From Sagittula marina (GTDB lineage Bacteria; Pseudomonadota; Alphaproteobacteria; Rhodobacterales; Rhodobacteraceae): a stretch of DNA of 64,000 nt. Under the pieces are notes generated by a model. That model was not told where the DNA came from and searched no databases. It worked only from the letters and a program-made list of their open reading frames with translations. The stretch lies in assembly GCF_014196795.1 (NCBI RefSeq), contig NZ_JACIEJ010000011.1:1-64000 (forward strand), read 5' to 3'. Shown here piece after piece: positions 1 through 8,264 of this stretch (the stretch's first letter is position 1; the number at the start of each line of letters is the position of its first letter). The position numbers and the translations under genes were made by a program.

Positions 1-322
1 GCGCCTCGGTGAAACGGCTCTTTCGCAAGTGTCTGCTCCTTCAGTGTTGGCGCAGACTCTACATCACGGTGAGGGATCTCGCGGGGGGCAGGTCACAAAA
101 TATAAGTGTAAATCAGGATCGCTACATCCACGGCGCGGCCACTTTGCTTGGTTCGAAAGGGCTCAGGGTGCTGCGAAGTTAAAGCGGTCTGAACAATTTA
201 TTGGCGCGGAACTGGACCCGTACGTGCCCATTGTAGGCGTCGTCGGGAAAGGCCGAAAATTTCGCAAAGCTGCTATTTTCGTCTTGAAAGGGGCGGCGCG
301 TTTGTCTATTCCACGCGCTACC
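1..322. other. No recognisable gene before tRNA-Val
   Basis: An open frame on the plus strand (29-328) runs into the tRNA gene and its product resembles nothing I know. I treat the stretch as non-coding or as the edge of a neighbouring locus. Confidence 0.4.
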
Positions 323-398
<76 letters not shown>

Positions 399-402
399 AA
401 CC

Positions 403-1089
403 GTCTTGCAAAATATGAAACAGGCTTCCGAATGGGTGTCCTGTTCTCAGCGGTTTGAGTGGCATGGAATCTGGCACCACTAGGCTGCACATCCCAGCTT
501 TAACAGCAGGTAGTTCTGCGATGGATGAGGCTTCCTGAACAGACCATCGGCTAACCTCGTGTCGATGTGAACGCTTCTTTCCTGATGAGCCTTATCTCGA
601 ACCTTCGGTCACGGTTAGCGCGAATAATGCCGATCAATGCGATCATATAGCCGACCAACGGTGGCCCATCATGATAGAGGGACCGGTCGGCAGGTGGGCA
701 AATCGTCCTTCGGGGGGATGCGAAATTACCTAAAAGTGAGGGCATGGCCGGCCTTTTGAGCGAGACTGATTGTCTTCGCGCGAACGACAACGCGGCTTCC
801 ACCGGGCGACCGATCAAAGAGAGTTGCTCGTCGGAAGGCCGGACAGTGACCTCAGGGGCGCGAAATCGACCCTCAACTCCTGTCAAATCCATCGATTGGC
901 GCGCTGTTGGACTGCGCCCAAAACCCCGCCGCGCTGAATTTGAAGGGCATTTGCCCAGTGACCAATCAGTCGCGACTGCGAAGGCGTCCGGGGTGCCCTT
1001 GGGGGCAGTCCAGCCATCACATCACGACCAAAGTCGCACCCGCTACACCCAAAGCCTATGGTAGCCTTCCGCAGTGGGAGGGGAGTGCG
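403..1089. other. Gene-poor leader between tRNA-Val and the AcoR-like regulator
   Basis: Open frames here (for example 551-892 minus and 744-1064 plus) have no recognisable domain and overlap each other. The end of the stretch carries the GGAGGGG ribosome binding site of the regulator. I see no integrase or att-like repeat of the tRNA 3' end. Confidence 0.4.
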
Positions 1090-2817
1090 ATGCAGGAACG
1101 CCAACACGTTGAGGAAATTGAACAGGTTCTGGAGGGTACGCAGACCGGAAGAGACGGTTTCGTGGCGGCCTCTTGGCGGCGCTGTGTTGAACAATACGGC
1201 ATGGACCCGACCCGCGCGGAACCGGCGCATATCGTCACGGACAGCGAACTGCGCGACCATCGCGCGCAGGCCGAGTGGCTGATCGGAGCCGCCCGGACCA
1301 GCCTGCAAAGCTTGTTTCGTCAGGTGTCGGGACAGAACTACGTGCTTCTTCTCACCGATGCCAAGGGCGTCTGCGTTGACTATTTTGGCGATGATCTTTT
1401 CGCGGATAATCTGCGCAGCGCCGGGCTGTATCTCGGCTCCAACTGGTCCGAAGACCTCGCAGGAACTTGCGGTGTCGGCGCCTGCATCGTTACCCAAGAA
1501 CCGGTGACCGTGCATCAGGATGATCATTTCGGCAATGCTCATACACGCCTTAGTTGCACCGCCGCGCCGATTTTTGACAGCCTCGGCGGATTGGCTGCGG
1601 TGCTCGATATATCCTTGCTCCGCTCTCCCACGCCAAAGCGCAGCCAGAACCTCGCCATGAGCCTTGTCACCAGCGCCGCCCGTCGGGTGGAAATGGCTAA
1701 CCTCATGGCCGAAAGCCGCCGTGACTGGGTGCTGCGCATCTCTGACAGTCCTGAATTTCTCGACGTCGATCCAGAGGCCGCCGTGCGACTGGACGGCGCT
1801 GGCCGCGTGCTTGGCTACACGCGCTCGGCGCGCCGATTGTTCGCTGATGGAGGACAGATCCTTGGCCGACGCATCGACGAGGTGCTGGGGGTGACCGTTG
1901 ATGATTTGCCCGATCTCATGCGTGATCGTCCGACCGAGGACCGCATCATCGAAATGCAGGGCGGGGGCGCACTGTTTGGTCATGCCATCGCTCCGCAGGC
2001 GCCGCGCACCGCCCTGCGCAGCACGCGACGGGGTGGTCCTCTGGCCGGTTTGGCGGGTGACGACCCGGCAATGGGGCACCTGTTGACCCAAGCCGCCAAG
2101 CTGGCGCACACCAACGTGCCGCTTCTTCTTACCGGGGAAACAGGCACCGGGAAGACCAAGCTCGCCCGTGCCATCCACATGACGGGCGCCTCTGCCGGAT
2201 TTATCGCCGTGGATTGCGGTGGTTTGACGCCCGACGCTCTGCACGCAGCGTGCGTGAACAGCACCGGCCCGACCACGCTTCTGCTGCGCCGGATCGAGGA
2301 TTTGTCCGCGAACACCGCTATCGCGCTTGCGGCCTTGCTTGATGCGCGGCCGTGTCTGCGCCCGCTGTCCACGACTTGCGCTGATCTCACTGAGCTGCCC
2401 ATGTCTGCCGCTCTTTTTCATCGGCTGGCCGGGGCCACGCTGCGTCTGCCGCCACTGCGTGCCCGTCGAGATCTTGGCTGGCTTTTGGACCGCGTACTGC
2501 AACGGCGCGCGCCCGAGGACATGCGGCTGTCGCCCTCCGCCCGTGCCGAACTGCTGGGACGGGACTGGCCGGGCAATCTACGCGAGTTGGAGCAGGTCAT
2601 CGACGTGGCGGTGGCGCTGTGCGAAGCACGCGTGATCGACGCGCCGGACCTGCCTGACGCGCCGCAAGCCACTCAAACCATCAAGGCCGAAGAACCCTTG
2701 GAACAGGTGATGGAGGCATGCGGTTGGAATATGTCCCGGGCCGCGCGTCGGCTGGGTGTGAACCGCTCAACGGTTCTCCGTCGGCTGCGCAAGGCCGGGC
2801 TGACACCACCGGAGTAA
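1090..2817 (+). CDS. AcoR/NtrC-family transcriptional regulator lacking the GAFTGA loop
   Basis: A 575-residue regulator. The N-terminal half resembles the GAF sensor of AcoR-type acetoin regulators (about residues 80-220). An AAA+ domain follows with Walker A GETGTGKT near residue 350, and a Fis-type helix-turn-helix lies at about 541-567 (SRAARRLGVNRSTVLRRL). The start at 1090 was chosen for the strong GGAGGGG site; an in-frame extension to 907 has no site. The segment after Walker A, where sigma-54 activators carry GAFTGA, is shortened and has no such motif, so classical sigma-54 contact is doubtful. It lies directly upstream of, and co-directional with, the monooxygenase and butanediol dehydrogenase genes, which it probably controls in response to a small ketone or alcohol (inference). 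Confidence 0.85.
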   Translation: MQERQHVEEIEQVLEGTQTGRDGFVAASWRRCVEQYGMDPTRAEPAHIVTDSELRDHRAQAEWLIGAARTSLQSLFRQVSGQNYVLLLTDAKGVCVDYFGDDLFADNLRSAGLYLGSNWSEDLAGTCGVGACIVTQEPVTVHQDDHFGNAHTRLSCTAAPIFDSLGGLAAVLDISLLRSPTPKRSQNLAMSLVTSAARRVEMANLMAESRRDWVLRISDSPEFLDVDPEAAVRLDGAGRVLGYTRSARRLFADGGQILGRRIDEVLGVTVDDLPDLMRDRPTEDRIIEMQGGGALFGHAIAPQAPRTALRSTRRGGPLAGLAGDDPAMGHLLTQAAKLAHTNVPLLLTGETGTGKTKLARAIHMTGASAGFIAVDCGGLTPDALHAACVNSTGPTTLLLRRIEDLSANTAIALAALLDARPCLRPLSTTCADLTELPMSAALFHRLAGATLRLPPLRARRDLGWLLDRVLQRRAPEDMRLSPSARAELLGRDWPGNLRELEQVIDVAVALCEARVIDAPDLPDAPQATQTIKAEEPLEQVMEACGWNMSRAARRLGVNRSTVLRRLRKAGLTPPE

Positions 2818-2836
2818 AGGCGCGCAACGCGCCTTG
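2816..2836 (+). terminator. Hairpin after the regulator gene
   Basis: AAGGCGCG, loop CAA and CGCGCCTT form a strong 8-bp stem just after the regulator stop codon. Only a short TT follows, so termination may be partial. The hairpin overlaps the GTTGC/GCAAC half-sites. Confidence 0.45.
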
Positions 2837-2861
2837 TTGCGTCTCTGTTGCACACGCAACA
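2823..2861. promoter_or_regulatory. Tandem GTTGC/GCAAC palindromes, candidate operator
   Basis: CGCAAC...GTTGCG occupies 2823-2841, and a perfect TGTTGC-ACAC-GCAACA lies at 2846-2861. Two dyads of the same half-site sit about 110 bp before the monooxygenase start, a typical position for binding by a Fis-HTH activator. That the adjacent regulator is the ligand is inference. Confidence 0.45.
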
Positions 2862-2972
2862 TGCCGCATCGCAGCGTCCCAAAAATCCTGACAATCCGTA
2901 AACCTTTCATTTATCGGCGCGCCTTTTTGCCTCGATACTCCCTCCCAAGCCACGCGCAGAGGAGGAAACGCG

Positions 2973-4772
2973 ATGCTTGATTCAACCGCCACGACCCGCA
3001 CCCAAGAGGTGCTCGACACGCTCAACGCCGCGCTGGAGAGCGGCGATGCAGAACGTGCCAGCCAATTGTTCGCCACAGACAGCTATTGGCGTGATCTGGT
3101 GTCCGTCACATGGAATCTCAAAACCGTCGAAGGGCCAGAGGGTGTGGCCGACATGCTGGGCCGTCAGCTTGAACACACCCGCCCCGGCAATTTTCAACTT
3201 CAGTCGGGGGAGGTGCCGGCAGAGGAGGGCGGCGTCACCACAGCCTGGATCACCTTTGAGACCAAGGCCGGTCGCGGCTGGGGGCTGATGCGTCTGAAGG
3301 ACGACCGCATCTGGACGCTGCTCACCGCGCTGCAAGAGCTCAAGGGCTTTGAGGAAAGTCGTGGCAAACGCCGCCCCATGGGCGCGGAGCACGGTGCCAA
3401 GAAAAACCGCACCAGCTGGAAAGAGGCACGTGAGGCCGAAGAGGCCAACCTTGGCTACACTGATCAGCCCTATACGCTTGTCATTGGCGGCGGTCAGGGG
3501 GGCATCGCCCTCGGTGCCCGGCTGCGCCAGCTTGGCGTCCCCACCATCGTGCTCGACAAGCACGACCGCCCAGGTGACCAGTGGCGTTCGCGCTACAAGT
3601 CGCTCTGCCTGCATGACCCGATTTGGTATGACCATCTGCCTTACATCAAATTCCCCGACAACTGGCCCGTCTTCACGCCCAAGGACAAGGTTGGCGATTG
3701 GCTGGAAATGTACACCAAGGTGATGGAGATCAACTATTGGACCCGCTCCGAGGTGCAGTCGGCCAAATACGACGAGAGCACCGGCACATGGGAGGTCAAG
3801 GTCAACCGCGACGGCGAGCAGGTCACGCTGCGCCCGACGCAACTGGTTCTGGCCACCGGCATGTCCGGCAAGGCAAACATGCCGACGTTCCCCGGCATGG
3901 ACAGCTTCAAAGGCACGATCCAGCATTCCTCGCAGCATCAGGGCCCGGATGACTGGACCGGAAAAAAGGTGGTCGTGGTCGGCTCCAACAACTCCGCGCA
4001 CGATATCTGTGCCGCGCTTTGGGAAGCCGATGCCGACGTGACCATGGTGCAGCGCAGCAGCACGCACATCGTCAAATCCGACAGCTTGATGGATATCGGC
4101 CTCGGCGCGCTGTATTCCGAGGACGCGGTCGCCTCCGGCATGACCACCGAGAAAGCCGACATGGTCTTTGCCTCGCTGCCCTACAAGATCATGCACGAGT
4201 TCCAGATCCCTCTGTACGATCAGATGAAGGAACGTGACGCTGACTTCTACAAAGGTCTCGAAGACGCCGGCTTCGACCTTGATTGGGGCGACGATGGCTC
4301 CGGTCTGTTCATGAAGTACCTGCGCCGTGGCTCTGGCTATTACATCGACGTGGGGGCCAGCCAGCTTATCATCGACCGTGAGGTCAAGCTGGTCAAAGGT
4401 CAGGTCGATCACTTCGACGAAACCGGTGTGGTGCTGTCGGACGGCACGCATCTGGACGCCGATCTTGTGGTCATGGCCACCGGCTACGGCAGCATGAACG
4501 GCTGGGCTGCCGACCTGATTTCCCAAGAGGTTGCTGACAAGGTGGGCAAGGTCTGGGGCCTCGGCTCTGACACGACCAAAGACCCTGGACCATGGGAAGG
4601 CGAGCAGCGCAATATGTGGAAGCCGACCCAGCAGGAAAACCTTTGGTTCCACGGTGGCAACCTGCACCAGTCACGCCATTACTCCCTGTATCTTGCCCTG
4701 CAACTGAAGGCCCGGATGGAGGGCTTGGACACCCCTGTTTACGGCCAGCAAGAGGTCCATCACCTCTCCTGA
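2973..4772 (+). CDS. Class B flavin-dependent monooxygenase with N-terminal SnoaL/NTF2-like domain
   Basis: 599 residues. The first ~115 residues look like a SnoaL/NTF2-type domain, which is extra compared with ordinary flavin monooxygenases. The FAD-binding motif GGGQGG is at 172-177, the class B fingerprint [10 protein letters not shown] at 312-321, and a second nucleotide site GSNNSAHD near 337. Such enzymes use NADPH, FAD and O2 to oxygenate ketones (Baeyer-Villiger) or soft nucleophiles. An excellent GAGGAGG site precedes the ATG. It is followed by two alcohol/diol dehydrogenase genes, so a ketone such as acetoin or butanone is a plausible substrate (inference). The exact substrate cannot be read from the sequence. 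Confidence 0.88.
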   Translation: MLDSTATTRTQEVLDTLNAALESGDAERASQLFATDSYWRDLVSVTWNLKTVEGPEGVADMLGRQLEHTRPGNFQLQSGEVPAEEGGVTTAWITFETKAGRGWGLMRLKDDRIWTLLTALQELKGFEESRGKRRPMGAEHGAKKNRTSWKEAREAEEANLGYTDQPYTLVIGGGQGGIALGARLRQLGVPTIVLDKHDRPGDQWRSRYKSLCLHDPIWYDHLPYIKFPDNWPVFTPKDKVGDWLEMYTKVMEINYWTRSEVQSAKYDESTGTWEVKVNRDGEQVTLRPTQLVLATGMSGKANMPTFPGMDSFKGTIQHSSQHQGPDDWTGKKVVVVGSNNSAHDICAALWEADADVTMVQRSSTHIVKSDSLMDIGLGALYSEDAVASGMTTEKADMVFASLPYKIMHEFQIPLYDQMKERDADFYKGLEDAGFDLDWGDDGSGLFMKYLRRGSGYYIDVGASQLIIDREVKLVKGQVDHFDETGVVLSDGTHLDADLVVMATGYGSMNGWAADLISQEVADKVGKVWGLGSDTTKDPGPWEGEQRNMWKPTQQENLWFHGGNLHQSRHYSLYLALQLKARMEGLDTPVYGQQEVHHLS

Positions 4773-4864
4773 AGTCCTCCCAAGGTGCGTCAAACGACGT
4801 GACGCACCCCGCGCCCGGCGTCTCCTCCGCCGGGCGCACCTTAATCATACGCAAGGAGTTCAAC

Positions 4865-5644
4865 ATGTCTCTAAAGGGAAAAACCGCACTGATCACGGGC
4901 GGGGCGCGCGGCATTGGTCTTGGCATTGCGCAAAGACTGGCCTCAGATGGGGCGGCGATTGCGCTGGTCGACCTCAACGCTGATCAACTGGCCGACGCCG
5001 CCAGCCAACTGACGGCCAATGGCGCAAAGGTCATCACGCTGACCGCCGATGTGACCAACCGCCAGCAGGTCATCGACGCCATCGACAGTGCTGCCGATCA
5101 ACTTGGCAGCTTTGACATCATGATCAACAACGCAGGTATCGCGCAGGTCCAGCCCATTGCAGAAATCACCGAGGCCGAGATGGACAAGGTCCACGCGGTG
5201 AACGTCAAAGGTGTGCTTTGGGGCATTCAGGCGGCCGCGGCGCGGTTCAAAAAGGACGGCACCAAGGGCAAGATCATCTCTGCGGCCTCAATCGCCGGTC
5301 ACGAGGGCTTTCCCATGCTGGGGGCCTATTGTTCGACAAAATTCGCGGTTCGCGCGCTGACGCAGGTCGCCGCCAAGGAATTCGCGGCGGACGGCATCAC
5401 CGTAAACGCCTACTGCCCCGGTGTCGTGGGCACCGACATGTGGGTCGAGATAGACGAACGCTTCTCGGAACTCACAGGCGCTAAAAAAGGGGCCACCTTC
5501 GACGAATTTGTTGGCTCCATCGCCTTGGGCCGCGCCCAGACACCAGACGATGTGGCAAGCCTCGTCTCCTACCTCGCAGGCCCCGACAGCGATTACATGA
5601 CGGGTCAGGCGATTCTGATCGACGGCGGCATGGTCTACCGCTGA
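4865..5644 (+). CDS. Short-chain dehydrogenase, acetoin reductase/(S)-2,3-butanediol dehydrogenase type
   Basis: 259 residues with the classical SDR layout: TGGARGIG nucleotide-binding motif near residue 11, NNAG near 87-90, and catalytic Ser, Tyr and Lys with Tyr-x-x-x-Lys as YCSTK. Length and the C-terminal DGGMVYR fit the BudC/diacetyl reductase group, which interconverts diacetyl, acetoin and 2,3-butanediol with NAD(H). The start at 4865 follows AAGGAG; an upstream in-frame start would overlap the end of the monooxygenase gene. It sits 92 bp after the monooxygenase gene and 35 bp before the zinc dehydrogenase, so one operon is likely. Exact stereospecificity is not readable. Confidence 0.87.
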   Translation: MSLKGKTALITGGARGIGLGIAQRLASDGAAIALVDLNADQLADAASQLTANGAKVITLTADVTNRQQVIDAIDSAADQLGSFDIMINNAGIAQVQPIAEITEAEMDKVHAVNVKGVLWGIQAAAARFKKDGTKGKIISAASIAGHEGFPMLGAYCSTKFAVRALTQVAAKEFAADGITVNAYCPGVVGTDMWVEIDERFSELTGAKKGATFDEFVGSIALGRAQTPDDVASLVSYLAGPDSDYMTGQAILIDGGMVYR

Positions 5645-5679
5645 CCAGACGCAACTCCATTCAACTCAAAGGAAATACC

Positions 5680-6732
5680 ATGAAAGCAGCTCGCTGGCAT
5701 GGCGTGAAAGACATTCGCGTCGAAGACATCTCAGAACCCGCTCCAGGCGCCGGAGAGGTGAAAGTCAAAGTTGCCTGGACCGGCATCTGCGGCTCGGACC
5801 TGCATGAATATCTTGCCGGGCCGATTTTTGTCCCCGTGGAAGAGGAGCACCCCCTGAGCCACGACAAGGCCCCCATCACCATGGGCCATGAATACTGCGG
5901 CACGATCAGCGAATTGGGCGAGGGTGTTACCGGCCTGTCGGTCGGCGACCGCGTGGCCATTGAACCGATCTTTTCCTGCGGCACCTGCGCCGCCTGTCTC
6001 GAAGGCAAGTACAACCTGTGCGACAGCTTGGGGTTTGTCGGCCTGTCCGGCGGGCATGGTGGCTTTGCCGCCTCCTCGGTTATCCCGGCGCGAATGGTGC
6101 ATAAAATGCCTGATGCGCTGTCGATGGAACAAGGCGCGCTGGTAGAGCCCGCCGCCGTTGCGCTTCACGCTGTTCGGATGTCCAGAATCAAGGCAGGTGA
6201 CACGGCTGCGGTGTTCGGCGCGGGGCCCATCGGCCTGCTGGTGGTCGAATCACTCAAGGTCGCGGGCTGCGCCCAGATCCATGTGGTCGAACCGTCCGAG
6301 GTCCGCCGCCAAAAGGCGCTCGACCTTGGCGCAACCTCCGCCATCGACCCCACGTCGGAAAACGCGGTAGAGGCCATTCGTGCGGCCACCGGCGGTGTGC
6401 ATGTGGCGTTTGAGGTGACAGGCGTGCCGCAGGTTTTGCCGCAATGCATCGACAGCACCCGTCACGAAGGGCAGACGCTGATCGTATCGATCTGGGAAAG
6501 CGATGCCAGCTTCCAGCCCAACACGGCCGTTTTGAAGGAGCGTCAGTTGCAAGGCACCATCGCCTACCGCAACATCTATCCGGCGGTCATGGAACTGATG
6601 ACCCAAGGCTACTTTGCCGCCGACAAGCTGGTCACCAAGCGCATTTCCATCGACGACATCGTCTCAGAAGGGTTCGAGGCGCTGGTCGCTGAGAAATCCC
6701 ACGTCAAAATCCTGGTCGAAGCGCCGGAGTGA
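5680..6732 (+). CDS. Zinc-dependent 2,3-butanediol dehydrogenase (MDR family)
   Basis: 350 residues, a medium-chain dehydrogenase. The catalytic zinc ligands are in CGSDLHEY and GHEYCG, and the structural-zinc cysteines lie near residues 100-115 (CGTCAACLEGKYNLC). The Rossmann motif GAGPIG is near 180. It resembles (R,R)-butanediol dehydrogenases, including the long insertion before GHE. It probably oxidises butanediol to acetoin with NAD+. As last gene of the regulator-monooxygenase-SDR-MDR set it gives the locus two alcohol dehydrogenases of different families. Confidence 0.9.
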   Translation: MKAARWHGVKDIRVEDISEPAPGAGEVKVKVAWTGICGSDLHEYLAGPIFVPVEEEHPLSHDKAPITMGHEYCGTISELGEGVTGLSVGDRVAIEPIFSCGTCAACLEGKYNLCDSLGFVGLSGGHGGFAASSVIPARMVHKMPDALSMEQGALVEPAAVALHAVRMSRIKAGDTAAVFGAGPIGLLVVESLKVAGCAQIHVVEPSEVRRQKALDLGATSAIDPTSENAVEAIRAATGGVHVAFEVTGVPQVLPQCIDSTRHEGQTLIVSIWESDASFQPNTAVLKERQLQGTIAYRNIYPAVMELMTQGYFAADKLVTKRISIDDIVSEGFEALVAEKSHVKILVEAPE

Positions 6733-6751
6733 TCTGTCGAAACGATTCAGA

Positions 6752-6775
6752 GAAAGCGGCAATCGAGCCGCTTTC
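6752..6775 (+). terminator. Hairpin after the butanediol dehydrogenase operon
   Basis: A perfect 9-bp stem GAAAGCGGC/GCCGCTTTC with loop AATCGA lies 20 bp after the stop codon. No long T-run follows. Confidence 0.5.
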
Positions 6776-7216
6776 CAATCTCAAACGGACCAGGCCTTGC
6801 ATGGATTTTTACCCCAGGAAGGTGATGGTTCCTCAGCGTCGGTATTCTCAGGTTTTTCGCTGCGCCGGGCCGCTCGGTTTGTCCGTTTTGGGGGAGGATA
6901 TAGTTGCGTACTATCTGGAATGTCTCCATGCAGCGCCTTTTTCCCTGACATGTGACTGAGAGGGCCGATCTTCTTGCCAATTCGCAGTCTCTGTTATGCG
7001 CTTCAGGTTAGATAAAAATCCGCGATTTTAGATACCTTCCGGTCCAAGCGTTCAGCCATGTTTGGGGAAATCCATGTATCGCGTGGTGAACACTTGGGCG
7101 AAACCCTACGGAAACATGCAGCATGCATGGAAAAACTGAACTAAGCGGTTTGCTTTTCCCCGGAATATGCCTAGATGTGCGCAAAATCATTCCCGCGCGT
7201 GACGGAAGGTAACTCT
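6776..7216. other. Intergenic region before the first RND operon
   Basis: AT-richer than its surroundings. No coding frame with a recognisable product was found, and no regulator gene for the following pump is present. It probably holds the efflux promoter. Confidence 0.4.
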
Positions 7217-8260
7217 ATGCGTCGAGCCATGACCGCTCTTGTTTTTCTCATTCTGCCAGTCCTGGCCTCTGCACAGGAAGCGGCTGATCCCGCGCCTGAG
7301 CTTGCAAAGCCAGTCAAACTGATGACGCTGTCGATGAAGCCCGTGTCGTTGCAACGGCAGTTCTTTGGTCAGGTGATTGCCAAGCAGACCGTTGATCTGG
7401 CGTTTCAGGTGAGCGGTCAGTTGGAGACGCTCAATGCCGAGGAGGGGAGCGCCAAAGCGAAAGGGTCACTGATCGCGCGGTTGGATCTGTCCGGCTACCA
7501 GCGCGCAGTGTCGCAGGCGCAAGCAAACTACGACAAGGCCAAGCGCGATGCAGAGCGGTTGGCATCCTTGCGCGGACAAGCGGTCTCAGCCGTTTCCGTG
7601 CGCGATGCCGAAACCCAGCTTCAATTGGCTGAAATCGCACTTGAAAACGCGCAGGACGATTTGGGTCACGCGACCTTGCGGGCGCCTTTCGATGCACTTG
7701 TCGCGCGGCGACTGGTGTCAAACTACCAAACGGTTTCCGCGGGAACGCCGGTGGTGCGGCTGCATGACATTTCCGAACTGCGCGTCGACATTCAGGTGCC
7801 CGAAGTGCTTTTCCGGCAGGCGGGCGCTGGCGACGGCGTCAGCTTTGACGCTGAGTTGCCGGGTGATGAGACACGCTTTCCGCTCGCATTGCGCGAGTTC
7901 GAAACGGAGACAGCCAGCATTGGCCAAACGTATTCGATCACTTTGGCTTTCACGGAGAACCCCGGCAATTTCGTTTTCCCCGGTGCCTCTGTCAGTGTCT
8001 TCGCAACGGCGGAGGGCAGGGCGCCCGATGCCATCATCCTGCCCGAGACTGCCTTGATCTATGACCCGGCCGGAGCACCCTCCGTCATGATTTTTGAGGA
8101 TGGTACGGTCCGAGAAGCCCCGGTGGAGGTCGAGCTTCGAGAAGACGGGCGGCTTTACATGATCGACGGCCCGGCCGAAGGCACGCAGATCGTGAAGACC
8201 GGCGCGTCTCAGTTGCGCGACGGTCAGCGCGCGCGCCCCTTCACCCGTATCGGGGAGTAA
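7217..8260 (+). CDS. RND efflux periplasmic adaptor (membrane fusion protein)
   Basis: 347 residues beginning with a secretion signal that ends near ASAQ. A lipoyl/barrel-sandwich half-motif follows (near VDLAFQVSGQLETL), then a coiled-coil hairpin rich in Ala, Gln and Lys (residues ~95-155), and the second half-motif LRAPFDALVARRLV. This is the HlyD/AcrA family layout; such adaptors link an inner-membrane RND pump to an outer-membrane channel. The start at 7217 is preceded by GGAAGG and gives a proper signal peptide; the upstream in-frame start does not. The permease gene starts 4 bp after its stop. No TolC-like gene is nearby. Confidence 0.92.
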   Translation: MRRAMTALVFLILPVLASAQEAADPAPELAKPVKLMTLSMKPVSLQRQFFGQVIAKQTVDLAFQVSGQLETLNAEEGSAKAKGSLIARLDLSGYQRAVSQAQANYDKAKRDAERLASLRGQAVSAVSVRDAETQLQLAEIALENAQDDLGHATLRAPFDALVARRLVSNYQTVSAGTPVVRLHDISELRVDIQVPEVLFRQAGAGDGVSFDAELPGDETRFPLALREFETETASIGQTYSITLAFTENPGNFVFPGASVSVFATAEGRAPDAIILPETALIYDPAGAPSVMIFEDGTVREAPVEVELREDGRLYMIDGPAEGTQIVKTGASQLRDGQRARPFTRIGE

Positions 8261-8264
8261 GCTC

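Noticed and set aside
883-2502. Long open frame antisense to the AcoR-like regulator
   Set aside because: Composition effect of high-GC coding sequence; the sense strand has clear domains and a ribosome binding site.
2900-2940. Sigma-54 promoter before the monooxygenase gene
   Set aside because: A GG...GC pair exists but the spacing is 11, not the required 10, and the regulator lacks GAFTGA.
2982-4667. 561-codon open frame antisense to the monooxygenase gene
   Set aside because: No recognisable domain or ribosome binding site; the sense frame carries all flavoprotein motifs.
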